A stretch of DNA of 33,095 nt from assembly GCA_026986775.1 (NCBI GenBank), contig JALSNX010000021.1:1-33095 (forward strand). The letters are read 5' to 3'. Under the pieces are notes generated by a model. The model did no database searches. It was given only the letters and a program-made list of their open reading frames with translations, and was not told the origin of the DNA. Both the position numbers and the translations under genes were made by a program. Numbering within the stretch: the stretch's first letter is position 1; every line of letters starts with the position of its first letter. Positions 6,283 through 14,647 of this stretch are shown in pieces. The stretch comes from Caldifarciminota bacterium. GTDB lineage: Bacteria; Hydrothermota; Hydrothermia; UBA1063; CAJXJZ01.

Positions 6283-8458
6283 TTAGAAGGGAGTATTGTT
6301 TGTTATCAATAAAAACCACATATTTTCCCGCTTTTAAGTGACCGAATGAAAGCGTGTTTGTTCCTTTATGGAGAATTACACTGTATTTTTTTACCATTCT
6401 TCCATCTACATCAAATATTGTAATATGAGCGCTGTGTTCAAGAGGACTATTGTAAATGATTCTGTTTATGCCACCTATACTACCTTTATCGGAGATACGC
6501 TCTTTTACACCAGAGGGTGAATAAAATTCAGGTATCTTTTTGAAAGTTATATCATCAACATAGATGCCATCGTATGTTACTGATTGGTCTGTAGTCATAT
6601 AGAAACGGAATTTCAGTCTCTTACCCCTGAACTTTTCAAGATTTATAATGACCCTGTGCCAGTCTGCTGTATCATTGAATGTTTTTAAGGTGTTCCATGT
6701 GCTTTCATTAATCTCTCTTACCTGAAAGTAAGCATAGTCATAACCCTGTTCAAGACTGTACTTTGTATAGAAACTTATATAATACATGGCTGTAGTGTCT
6801 GTAAGGTCAAAGGTGTCTTTAAGTTCAAGATACGATGTATCATAGTTTGAATAATTTCCGCCCTTTGAGTCAGTTATGGAATGATATGGGGAATGATAGG
6901 TAGAGCTGGTTGTGTCCCAGTGGTTGGTCAGAAACTCCGCGTATCCGTTCTCAAAATCACAGAAAAATTCTGGAACTATGTTGCCTACTATGAATGTGGC
7001 GGATTTTGTTGATGAATAGTTTGGAGAGGATATTGAAAAGTACATCTTTATCCAGCCGGGTATAAAGGAATCGGGTAGTAAAAGATTGAAATTGAGCACA
7101 GTGTCATTTTTATCAGGGATTATTCCAAGTGATGGAATTGTAAAAGCCTGAGGTGAAACAGAAGTAATGCCATACCTTTTGAGACTATCCTCAATTATTG
7201 TTATGTTTCCATTGTTAAATACTGAAACTGCAGAAACATTTTCCAGCCTTATGGCATGAGTTTCTTCATAAAGCGAATCCCCATCAGCACTCTCAATGTC
7301 TATCCACGCTCCTGCCATCTTAGCAAGCAGCATGTTCATGGGGATATTCTCGTTTATCTGCTCAAGTATAACAGCAGTATCAGGTTGCCAGAAGGCTTCT
7401 CCAACTTCTGCTGTGTAGGCAAGTATTTTTGGGTGGGTTGAATCGCTGTACCACCAGTCAATGGTTACACCATTGGCATTGTAGAGAAGTTCTCCTGGAC
7501 GTCCTATTGCATAACCGTTTGTTTCTGTGAGTTTTTGGGCAAAAGTTCTGAGCAGGGCATCGTCCGATGTTGGAACATTCGCGTATCCCCAGGGAAACAT
7601 GAGAAGATTTGAATAGGTATGGTAGTCTATCGCTACTTTTGGCTGTATGCTGTCTGTAAGGAATTTTACCGCCTGGGTCTCCGGTTCGGAGAAAGGATAG
7701 GGGCCTCTGTAGGTATTTGTTGTTGGATCAGGAGATGAACCATTATCATCATAGCCCCATTCATAACTGAAGTTTCTATTCAGGTCAACGCCATCATCGC
7801 TTTCTTCAAAAATTCCATCATTATCGTTATCCCTTTTATTTTTTCTCCAGTAACCATCAGAAGATTCATTATAAACGTAACCATCAGGATTTACTATGGG
7901 AATAAAGTATAGCCTTCTTGAATTCAAAAGCTCCGTTACTTCAGGGTCATTCCCATAATTTCTGACAAGGTGCCAGACAAAGCCGAACAGGGTTGATACT
8001 CCACCTGGTTCCCTTGCGTGAATGGCAGCCTCGTATAAAACAGAAGGTCTTGTATCCTCTGAACCGTCAAAATAGGTTACTTCAAATGCCCAGATGGTTC
8101 TACCCTCATAGGTGGTTCCAATGGAAAACTTCTCTCCGACGATACTGGGATATAGGTTGTGGAGTTTATCCATTTCCGCAACCGCTTCATTGTATGTATA
8201 GTATGGCCCGAAGTTGATTTTATAGGGTGATTTATCCCACCATTTCTTTGTATCTCTGATTACGTATGAAAAATTCAGTTTCAATTTGTCCGGGTTTCTG
8301 GTATATATAAGGACTTCCTGTGTTTTTCTATCATAATGGATTACATCATATCCCGAGGTAAGTAACCTCTCAAGCTCTTTGTAGGATGCCACCTTTACCC
8401 TTATTACACTTTGTGCAAACAGGATGGCGGGAACGAGTAAAAACAAGAGTTTTTTCAT
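6272..8458 (-). CDS. Secreted M14 zinc carboxypeptidase with C-terminal sorting domain
   Basis: 728 aa. Signal peptide MKKLLFLLVPAILFAQ. The M14 domain (about 85-385) has HxxE zinc ligands H147 and E150 (IHAREPG), the third ligand H280 (DYHTYS), NPDGY at 190-194, DLNRNF at 225-230 (carboxylate-binding Asn-Arg type) and catalytic E351 (TAEVGEAF). A Ca-binding-like NDNDG run lies at 210-215. Residues about 500-640 look like a beta-sandwich. The last ~80 residues (SPSGVKER..., IFDVDGRMVKKY, LKAGKYVVFI) match the pattern of Por/T9SS type A sorting domains. It probably trims C-terminal residues from peptides outside the cell or at its surface. It follows the three amidohydrolases by 10 bp and has an AAAGGGGGT ribosome site. 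Confidence 0.93.
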   Translation of the reverse strand: MKKLLFLLVPAILFAQSVIRVKVASYKELERLLTSGYDVIHYDRKTQEVLIYTRNPDKLKLNFSYVIRDTKKWWDKSPYKINFGPYYTYNEAVAEMDKLHNLYPSIVGEKFSIGTTYEGRTIWAFEVTYFDGSEDTRPSVLYEAAIHAREPGGVSTLFGFVWHLVRNYGNDPEVTELLNSRRLYFIPIVNPDGYVYNESSDGYWRKNKRDNDNDGIFEESDDGVDLNRNFSYEWGYDDNGSSPDPTTNTYRGPYPFSEPETQAVKFLTDSIQPKVAIDYHTYSNLLMFPWGYANVPTSDDALLRTFAQKLTETNGYAIGRPGELLYNANGVTIDWWYSDSTHPKILAYTAEVGEAFWQPDTAVILEQINENIPMNMLLAKMAGAWIDIESADGDSLYEETHAIRLENVSAVSVFNNGNITIIEDSLKRYGITSVSPQAFTIPSLGIIPDKNDTVLNFNLLLPDSFIPGWIKMYFSISSPNYSSTKSATFIVGNIVPEFFCDFENGYAEFLTNHWDTTSSTYHSPYHSITDSKGGNYSNYDTSYLELKDTFDLTDTTAMYYISFYTKYSLEQGYDYAYFQVREINESTWNTLKTFNDTADWHRVIINLEKFRGKRLKFRFYMTTDQSVTYDGIYVDDITFKKIPEFYSPSGVKERISDKGSIGGINRIIYNSPLEHSAHITIFDVDGRMVKKYSVILHKGTNTLSFGHLKAGKYVVFIDNKQYSLLIGK

Positions 8459-8468
8459 TATACCCCCT

Positions 8469-9599
8469 TTATTTTATTCTTTTTCCTTCTATATAAACCT
8501 CCATTGCTTCTGATTTGAGTTCAAATGGATGATGGGACCATATTACAAAGTCCGCATCCTTATCGGGTTCAAGGCTACCTACTTTCTTATCAACCCCCAG
8601 CAGTATAGCAGGATTGATTGTGATTGCTTTCAGTGCCTCTATTTCATCCATACCCTCTTTATGAGCCATTGCAGCGTAAAGTGTCAGGTATTTTGCATGA
8701 GTGAAGGGATGGTCGCTCATAATTGCAACTAAAAATTCGTGTTCGCTTAAGATTGCAGGGTTTTTGAATGATAAATTCTTAAGTTCAACCTTCCATGGAA
8801 AATACAAAAGTGGGCCGCTCACACATCCTATTATGTTTTTATATCCTTTCATTTCTTCCACCGCAAGGTGTCCCTCAGTGCAGTGCTCAATTATAATGGA
8901 AAGGTTAAATTCTTCGGCTATTCTCAGTGCAGTGAGTATGTCATCTTTTCTGTGGGCGTGTGCTCTTATGGGTATCTTTCGCCGCAAGGCCAGACACAGG
9001 GCTTCCTGCTGTGGGTCCCGTTCTTTACCTCTTCTTTTATTGCAGTACACACGGGCTTTGTAAAAGGCCTCTCTTATTATAGCGGCTATAGCCATTCTTG
9101 TTATGGGTTTCTTCCCATTAACACCGTAAGTTGCCTTTGGATTTTCTCCAAATGATAGTTTAAGGCCAGCCCTGTCTTTGAGTATCATATCCTTCAGATA
9201 ACCATCTTTTAGTTTTACAACTGCACCAAGACCGGCTATAGGATTGGAACTGCCGGGGGTTATATATACTGTGGTTATACCGCTTGCTCTTGTTTCCCTT
9301 ATTGCGGGGTCGTCGGGATAAAAGCCGTCAATTGCTTGAATATCCGGAGTTGTGGGATTTGTGCTTTCATTTAAATCAGCATAGTCACGTCCTGCCCCTT
9401 CTTCAACCATACCAATGTGGGAATGTGCATCAACAAGTCCAGGTGTTATGAATTTTCCTTTTACATTTATAATTTCTGCATTTTTTGGTAACCTTTTCCT
9501 TCTGAGAACCTTTACAATTCTGTTTTCTTCTATTATAAGGGCTCCATCTTTGAGCCACTCTGTTCCTGTGAAAATTCTTGCTCCAACAAATGCCTTCAT
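8469..9599 (-). CDS. Amidohydrolase (imidazolonepropionase-like), paralogue 1
   Basis: 376 aa metal-dependent hydrolase of the COG1228-like group. N-terminal and C-terminal beta-sandwich strands flank a TIM barrel. Metal ligands are visible: HSH (H59, H61) in DAHSHIG, HAH (H214, H216) in RAHAHRKDD, H239 and H244 in EHCTEGH, and D296 in MSDHP. The C-terminal ITINPAILLGVDKKVGSLEPDKDADFV is typical. Substrate is unknown; family members act on cyclic amides or on peptides (prolidase-like). AGGAGGAG precedes the ATG. It is 9 bp downstream of paralogue 2 and 10 bp upstream of the secreted carboxypeptidase, so a peptide-breakdown role is inferred. No signal peptide is seen, so it is probably cytoplasmic. 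Confidence 0.9.
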   Translation of the reverse strand: MKAFVGARIFTGTEWLKDGALIIEENRIVKVLRRKRLPKNAEIINVKGKFITPGLVDAHSHIGMVEEGAGRDYADLNESTNPTTPDIQAIDGFYPDDPAIRETRASGITTVYITPGSSNPIAGLGAVVKLKDGYLKDMILKDRAGLKLSFGENPKATYGVNGKKPITRMAIAAIIREAFYKARVYCNKRRGKERDPQQEALCLALRRKIPIRAHAHRKDDILTALRIAEEFNLSIIIEHCTEGHLAVEEMKGYKNIIGCVSGPLLYFPWKVELKNLSFKNPAILSEHEFLVAIMSDHPFTHAKYLTLYAAMAHKEGMDEIEALKAITINPAILLGVDKKVGSLEPDKDADFVIWSHHPFELKSEAMEVYIEGKRIK

Positions 9600-9608
9600 T
9601 TTCTCCTC

Positions 9609-10778
9609 CTATATTACTACCTTACCGTATTTTTTCAGGTCAAAAACTATTTCTCCATCAATTACAGTGTAAATCACTCTGTGTAATGGGTCAAGTATTG
9701 AAGTGTCAGTAATGGTAATATCGGCATCCTTCCCTTTTTCTATACTCCCCAATCTGTTATCAACTCCAAGTATTCTGGCCGCATTTATTGTCATTGCCTT
9801 AATGGCTTCGTCTTCTGGTAAACCTTCCCTTACTGCAAGTGCAGCCTCAAGTGGAAGTGTGTAGATGGGTATTACGGGCGCATCTGTTATAAATGCAAAA
9901 AGAACGTCGTTGTCATATAACGCTTTTGCTGTTTTAAAGGTTATATTCTTGAGTTCCTGTTTTATCTTTGTAGAAATTGAAGGGCCAAGGGCGCATGGTA
10001 TTTTCTTCTCACCGATGAAATCTGCTATGAGGTGCCCTTCTGTACAGTGTTCTATTGCAAATTTCAGGTCAAACTCGTTCATTATTCTCCATGCTGTAAT
10101 AATGTCGTCGGCTCTGTGGGAATGTATTCTTGCAGGATATTTACCTTCAAATACCCCTTTAATTGCTTCCAGATTGAGTTTAAATTTCCTGGGGTCGTTT
10201 TTGCTATTCTCATTCTTTTTATAATAGTTAAATGCTTCAAGTAATGCTTTTCTCGCAACGGCGGCATTTCCCAGCCTGGTAGATGGCAGTATGTTTTTAG
10301 AGGAATATACACGCTTTGGATTTTCTCCGAATGCCATTTTAAGTCCTGATGGTTCTTTTACGATCCTGTCTTTAAGTTTCTTCCCATAGGTTTTTACTGC
10401 TACCCCAAGTCCCCCTATTATATTCGCACTTCCGGGAAATATGTTTACTGTGGTTATTCCATTGGCGTAGGCGTCAAAGAACGCAGGGTCGTCTGGATTG
10501 ATGGCGTCAAGTGCTCTTAAATGTGGGGTGACAGGTTCAGAGTATTCATTTCCGTCAGCACCTGCCCATCCGGCATTCTCCTCATAAATACCCAGATGCG
10601 TGTGAATGTCTATGAGTCCGGGATAAATATGAAGTCCACCTGCATCAATGACTCTTGCGTCGGGATGGGATACATTTTCACCTATCTCTACTATTTTCCC
10701 ATCCTTAATGAGGAGGTCTCCCTTTATAGTCCCTGTGCTTGAAACAGTGTGAATAATTGCGTTTTTAAAGAGTATCAT
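9609..10778 (-). CDS. Amidohydrolase (imidazolonepropionase-like), paralogue 2
   Basis: 389 aa, aligned along its length with paralogues 1 and 3. All expected metal-site residues are present: HTH (H59, H61) in DIHTHLG, HSH (H219, H221) in RIHSHRADD, H244 and H249 in EHCTEGH, and D299 in FITDAP. The shared signatures GITTVNIFPGS and MAFGENPKRVY match GITTVYITPGS and LSFGENPKATY in paralogue 1. The start overlaps the stop of paralogue 3 by 4 bp (ATGA), with GAGGGGGG just upstream. Substrate unknown. No signal peptide. Confidence 0.9.
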   Translation of the reverse strand: MILFKNAIIHTVSSTGTIKGDLLIKDGKIVEIGENVSHPDARVIDAGGLHIYPGLIDIHTHLGIYEENAGWAGADGNEYSEPVTPHLRALDAINPDDPAFFDAYANGITTVNIFPGSANIIGGLGVAVKTYGKKLKDRIVKEPSGLKMAFGENPKRVYSSKNILPSTRLGNAAVARKALLEAFNYYKKNENSKNDPRKFKLNLEAIKGVFEGKYPARIHSHRADDIITAWRIMNEFDLKFAIEHCTEGHLIADFIGEKKIPCALGPSISTKIKQELKNITFKTAKALYDNDVLFAFITDAPVIPIYTLPLEAALAVREGLPEDEAIKAMTINAARILGVDNRLGSIEKGKDADITITDTSILDPLHRVIYTVIDGEIVFDLKKYGKVVI

Positions 10779-11899
10779 ATTTCCCCCCTCTGTACTATCT
10801 CTCCTTCTATCATGGTCCAGACCACTTTGCTTTTCCAGTCCATGGGGTCTTTGTCAAATGCCACGATATTGGCTATTTTACCCTCTTCAATATTGCCCAT
10901 GTCGTTTAATCCAAATATTTCGTATCCTGTCTGTGCAATGGCTTTAAGGGCACCCCATTTACTCAGCCCGGCCTTGTGAGCATACATGGCAAGAAATCTC
11001 AGAAGTTTTACAGGATTTTCACTCTGTGCATGGGATAATGCGAATTTGACACCATGGTCTTCAAGCACCTTGCACGTTCTGAAGGTTGTATTGCGTGTTT
11101 CGGGGTCTTTATCTGCCCTCATTAGTGGGCCAAGAATACATGGTATATTGTGTTCTTTGAGAAGTGATGGGATAAGATGTGCCTCTTCGCATCCGGATAG
11201 AATAAGGGAAAAACCAAACTCTTCTTTCAGCGCTATAACTCTTTCTATGTCGTCTCTACGATGAACATGCACAAGAAGAGGTATTTCCCCTTTCAGTACC
11301 ATGGATAGAAGTTTCATATCCTCTTTTGAATTATCCCTTTTCTTTTCAGATTTCTTCATATATTCGCGTGTCTCTTCAAGTTTCTTCCTGAGGACTGCAT
11401 ATGCATACATCTTTGTCCTGAGTTTGTCTTTTTGATGATATGCTATTGGTGTACGTGTCAAATTTACCTTTATGCAACAGGGCTCCTTTATGAAGAGGTC
11501 GTTGATAGATTTTCCATGGGTTTTTATGATGGTCCCAGCACCTGCTATAATGTTTGAAAATCCTGGCATAACTATTGCTGTGGTAATACCCCACGATGCA
11601 GATTCCTTTATAGCAGGGTCTTCAGGGTGTATTGCATAGGATGGTAGCATCTGGGGTGTTATAATATCGGACGTTTCATTAAGATCAAATTCTCTGTATC
11701 CCACTCCATCTTCGGCTATACCAAGAAAAGTATGGGGGTCTATCATGCCATACATCAGAAAAAGCCCGTTTGCATCTATGATTTTGTTCCCTTTAAGCCC
11801 TTTAGCTATACGCTTAATTCTGCCTTCGGTGATTTCAATATCACCCTCTACTACTTTTTTGTTTGAAAAATCAAGGATTCTGGCATTCTGAATAACCAC
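10775..11899 (-). CDS. Amidohydrolase paralogue 3 with degraded metal site
   Basis: 374 aa from GTG 11899 (378 aa if ATG 11911 is used). It has the same fold and signatures as the next two genes (GITTAIVMPGFSN, VHVHRRDDI, GNIEEGKIANIV). The metal site is broken in three places (numbering from the ATG): HxH is HTF (H60, F62), the EHC ligand is SGC (G240 replaces His), and the catalytic Asp aligns without gaps to Ala295 in SHAQS. H215, H217 and H245 remain. It is probably not an active hydrolase of the usual type; a partner role for the active paralogues is inferred. GTG is preferred because GGAGG (11905-11909) sits 5 nt before it, whereas the ATG has no ribosome site. It is the first gene of the operon. 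Confidence 0.85.
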   Translation of the reverse strand: MVIQNARILDFSNKKVVEGDIEITEGRIKRIAKGLKGNKIIDANGLFLMYGMIDPHTFLGIAEDGVGYREFDLNETSDIITPQMLPSYAIHPEDPAIKESASWGITTAIVMPGFSNIIAGAGTIIKTHGKSINDLFIKEPCCIKVNLTRTPIAYHQKDKLRTKMYAYAVLRKKLEETREYMKKSEKKRDNSKEDMKLLSMVLKGEIPLLVHVHRRDDIERVIALKEEFGFSLILSGCEEAHLIPSLLKEHNIPCILGPLMRADKDPETRNTTFRTCKVLEDHGVKFALSHAQSENPVKLLRFLAMYAHKAGLSKWGALKAIAQTGYEIFGLNDMGNIEEGKIANIVAFDKDPMDWKSKVVWTMIEGEIVQRGEI

Positions 11900-11904
11900 T
11901 TTCG

Positions 11905-11909
11905 CCTCC
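11905..11909 (-). promoter_or_regulatory. Ribosome binding site that selects the GTG start of amidohydrolase 3
   Basis: GGAGG lies 5 nt before GTG 11899-11897 and overlaps the upstream ATG (11911-11909). The sequence before the ATG (GCAATAAGAAC) has no Shine-Dalgarno match. The GTG start also lines up better with the N-termini of the two downstream paralogues. Confidence 0.6.
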
Positions 11910-11936
11910 ATGTTCTTATTGCTAATTAGTTTTTAA

Positions 11937-11965
11937 ATTATAAACTTTTTATGGAGTAAAATCAA
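11937..11965 (-). promoter_or_regulatory. Promoter of the amidohydrolase/peptidase/rnhC operon
   Basis: On the minus strand: -35 TTGATT (plus 11960-11965), a 17-bp spacer and a perfect -10 TATAAT (11937-11942). The predicted start is near 11930, about 31 nt before the GTG start codon. The rest of the 11966-12030 gap shows no clear terminator for the upstream radical SAM gene. Confidence 0.8.
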
Positions 11966-12030
11966 TCAAAAATAGTAATGGCTGGTCAAAATGGAAAATA
12001 ATCCAAAAGTAGATAATTCAAAGCAGATTT

Positions 12031-13521
12031 TTATTTATTGCATAACCCGCATAATCTGCAATATTCTGGTTTGCATTCTGGAGTTAGTCTTGCATTGTGA
12101 TATTTTGCAATCTCTCTCTTTATAAAAGAGTTTGTTACTCCGATGTTTACAGGATGGGTGGATACGAGTTGCGCTATTTTAGATGTATCAAACAGGTATG
12201 TTTCAAAGTTAATGTTTTTACGAATGGACTCACCGGAATATACTTTTCTGTAAAGTGCCATTCCTATCTCCTCATCTCCCCGTGCAAGCAGGACTTCCAC
12301 TTTTGCATGGTGATAGGATGGAAGCCTGAGATGCAGTCTTTTTTTGCTGGATAAACCTTTGAGTATTTTTAACTTTTTTCTGATATCTTTTTCCTCGGCA
12401 AACTGCTTTGAAGCTAAAGGAGTATGAAATTTTGGTACGAATATGCTGACTGTTACCTTAACGCTGCCTCTGTAAATCATCAGGATTTTTTCCAGGAGTT
12501 GTCTAATTTCTTCCACATTTTCGGGGGTTTCTTCCGGTAAGCCAATTATAAAATACAGCTTCAGTGACATTATTTTGTGCTTCTGAAGCAATTCAACAAG
12601 AAAGTAAATGTCCTCGTCAAGATAAGGTTTATTGATTTTCTTTCTCAAAGTTTTACCAGTTTCAGGTGCTATGGTTACTGTTTTTACTCCACCTTTCTTA
12701 AACAGGTTTATAAGATGAGGCTTTTTCAGTATATCTTTAAGTCCCATTGAAGAAAATGACATTTTTTTGTATATTCTAAGTGTTTCCTCAAGAATTTCGG
12801 TTATACGGGGATGAGAGAGTATTGCACTACCGACAAAACCGGCTGTTTGTGCCCGAGCTTTTCCTTTATGCAGTATCGTTTTTACAACATCTTCTGGCAT
12901 GAATCTTGGGGGGAGATAGGCATGTCCTAAAAGGCAGAATCTACATTTTTTTGGGCAACCACGCTGTATTTCAAGGAGGAACATGTTAAAGTATGATTTA
13001 TCAGATATTATTGCAGAGAATGCCCTTGATAGTGAAAGGTCCATAAGGTAAGTTCTGCTGGCATATTCCTTTTGCCCTGGTATAATGGAATATGATTTTT
13101 TTGCGAGGTAATTTTCTAATGTGTGTTTTTCTTCAAAAATCCACTCAGCGTCATTCAATATGGATTCAGCTTCACCTATTAATAAAACATCAAAGAAAGG
13201 GAAGAGGGGACGGGGATTGAGGATCACAGCTGGACCGCCAGCTATCAGAACTGGCAAGCGGTGTTTATCTCTGAATGGCTTAATATTCCAGTTTTTTAGA
13301 ATATGTAGCACATTTTCATAGTCTGGTTCAAATGGAATACTGAAAAAAATAACAGGAAATTCTGTTAGGGGCTCATTTTTAAAAAGACTTCCTTTTGAAT
13401 CAAGGAAAAAAATATCGGTTTCCCCGTATTTTTTCAGGAGATGGAGAAGCGTATGAGGAGCGAGGTTGGAAAGCCCCAGTCGCTCCTCCTCAGGAAATAC
13501 AATGGCAATCTTTTTTTTAAT
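12031..13521 (-). CDS. Radical SAM protein with B12-binding-like N-terminus; no canonical start codon
   Basis: 496 aa if read from ATT 13521; the first ATG/GTG/TTG is GTG 13311, which would give 426 aa. Codons 1-70 are open, in frame, and look like a family N-terminus: KIAIVFPEEERLGLSNLAPHTLLHLL, then FSIPFEPDYENVLHIL. The radical SAM 4Fe-4S motif CxxxCxxC is C189, C193, C196 (RGCPKKCRFC). SAM-binding parts follow (TIAPETG, LKLYFIIGLPEETPENVEE). The C-terminus ends in C483-x4-C-x2-C-x2-C494, a possible second cluster site. It resembles uncharacterised radical SAM proteins of the TIGR03960/YgiQ-like type. ATT overlaps the ftsZ stop (ATTAA). Alternatives are CTG at 13479, which has GAGGAGGAG upstream, or a sequencing error in the A8 run. 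Function is unknown. It is the last gene of the dcw unit. Confidence 0.8.
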   Translation of the reverse strand: MKKKIAIVFPEEERLGLSNLAPHTLLHLLKKYGETDIFFLDSKGSLFKNEPLTEFPVIFFSIPFEPDYENVLHILKNWNIKPFRDKHRLPVLIAGGPAVILNPRPLFPFFDVLLIGEAESILNDAEWIFEEKHTLENYLAKKSYSIIPGQKEYASRTYLMDLSLSRAFSAIISDKSYFNMFLLEIQRGCPKKCRFCLLGHAYLPPRFMPEDVVKTILHKGKARAQTAGFVGSAILSHPRITEILEETLRIYKKMSFSSMGLKDILKKPHLINLFKKGGVKTVTIAPETGKTLRKKINKPYLDEDIYFLVELLQKHKIMSLKLYFIIGLPEETPENVEEIRQLLEKILMIYRGSVKVTVSIFVPKFHTPLASKQFAEEKDIRKKLKILKGLSSKKRLHLRLPSYHHAKVEVLLARGDEEIGMALYRKVYSGESIRKNINFETYLFDTSKIAQLVSTHPVNIGVTNSFIKREIAKYHNARLTPECKPEYCRLCGLCNK

Positions 13522-14635
13522 TGTTCTTGCGGCCCTTTTTCTTTAAGATAGAAGGTATTCTCGGTGCATGGACTCTTTTGTGGATAGCAGGAATTTCTTC
13601 GCTGGATTCTGCAAGGTCTTTTTCCACTGAGAGCTCTTCCTGAATATTTTCCTCATTTTCAGTCATTTTCCCCCGGGTGGCAATAATGGTTACCTCCACA
13701 TCATACTCTGGCTCCTCTCCATAGGGAAAATTACCTATACCAAAAAAGACCTCGTGTTCATCATCAGTGGTATTTGTTATTTCCTTGATGTAGTTTACCG
13801 CTTTTTCAATTTTCTTTAGAGACATTCTCTCAGGAATGCCTGTGAAATAGGCAAGAATATTTCTTGCATTAATCATCGTCCCATCTTTAAGGAGCGGGTT
13901 GTTGATGGCCTGTTCAACCGCTTCCATCACCGCATTATCTCCTGAACCTGTGCCACTTCCCATTATGGCTCTTCCGCCTTCTCTTATTGTGGTCTCTAAG
14001 TCTGCAAAATCAACATTTACCGTTCCCACTCTGAAAATGATTGATGTTATCCCCCTTACGGCCTGATACAGCATGTTGTCTGCAATATGGAAGGCTTCTT
14101 CATAGGACAAATCCTGTGGAGCTATTTCTATAAGTTTTTCGTCTTCAATGACCAGCAGGGTATCAACAGTATCCTCTAATTCTTCAAGTGCGCTCAATGC
14201 CTTTTTCATTCTTTTTTTACCCTCAAATGCAAAAGGAAGTGTGACTATGCCTATTGTTAATATACCCAGTTCTTTTGCCAGTTTTGCCACAACTGGAATA
14301 CCACCTGTACCAGTTCCCCCGCCGAGTGTCGCCACCAGCATCAAAAGGTCTGTTCCTTCTATCGTATTCTTTACTTCCTCTATTGAAGACTCCATGGCAA
14401 TTCTGCCTTTTTCAGGGTCACCTCCTGCACCAAGCCCCTTTCCCAGTGTTATTTTTTTATGAGCGAGCGTTATTGAAAGTGCCTTGGCATCTGTGTTTGC
14501 TGCGATTAAATAACCGTTTGCAAGGTTCTGTTTATAAATGTAAGTAATGACGTTTGAACCTCCACCTCCTATTCCCATTATTTTAAGTCTTGCAGGAACA
14601 TCCTGTTTTTTTGAAGAATCGTCTAATATAAACAT
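13517..14635 (-). CDS. ftsZ: Cell division protein FtsZ
   Basis: 372 aa tubulin-like GTPase that forms the division ring. GGGGSNV (23-29) and the tubulin signature GGGTGTG (105-111) bind GTP. The T7-loop motif NVDFADLET supplies the catalytic Asp residues. A variable linker (about 315-355) ends in the conserved C-terminal peptide PRIPSILKKK (cf. DIPAFLRKQ), which binds FtsA and other anchors, followed by basic residues. A strong AGGAGGT lies 8 nt before the ATG. It lies 12 bp after ftsA, the classic pair order. Confidence 0.98.
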   Translation of the reverse strand: MFILDDSSKKQDVPARLKIMGIGGGGSNVITYIYKQNLANGYLIAANTDAKALSITLAHKKITLGKGLGAGGDPEKGRIAMESSIEEVKNTIEGTDLLMLVATLGGGTGTGGIPVVAKLAKELGILTIGIVTLPFAFEGKKRMKKALSALEELEDTVDTLLVIEDEKLIEIAPQDLSYEEAFHIADNMLYQAVRGITSIIFRVGTVNVDFADLETTIREGGRAIMGSGTGSGDNAVMEAVEQAINNPLLKDGTMINARNILAYFTGIPERMSLKKIEKAVNYIKEITNTTDDEHEVFFGIGNFPYGEEPEYDVEVTIIATRGKMTENEENIQEELSVEKDLAESSEEIPAIHKRVHAPRIPSILKKKGRKNN

Positions 14636-14647
14636 ATTGAAAACCTC

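Noticed and set aside
12031-13311. Radical SAM gene as a 5'-truncated pseudogene
   Set aside because: The frame is open upstream for 70 more codons with family-like sequence, and the iron-sulphur motif is intact. Only the start codon is unusual.
13511-13521. Programmed frameshift at the A8 run joining FtsZ to the radical SAM protein
   Set aside because: The ftsZ stop lies before the A run rather than after it, FtsZ ends in its normal C-terminal peptide, and a fusion makes no sense for FtsZ. A rare start or sequence error is simpler.
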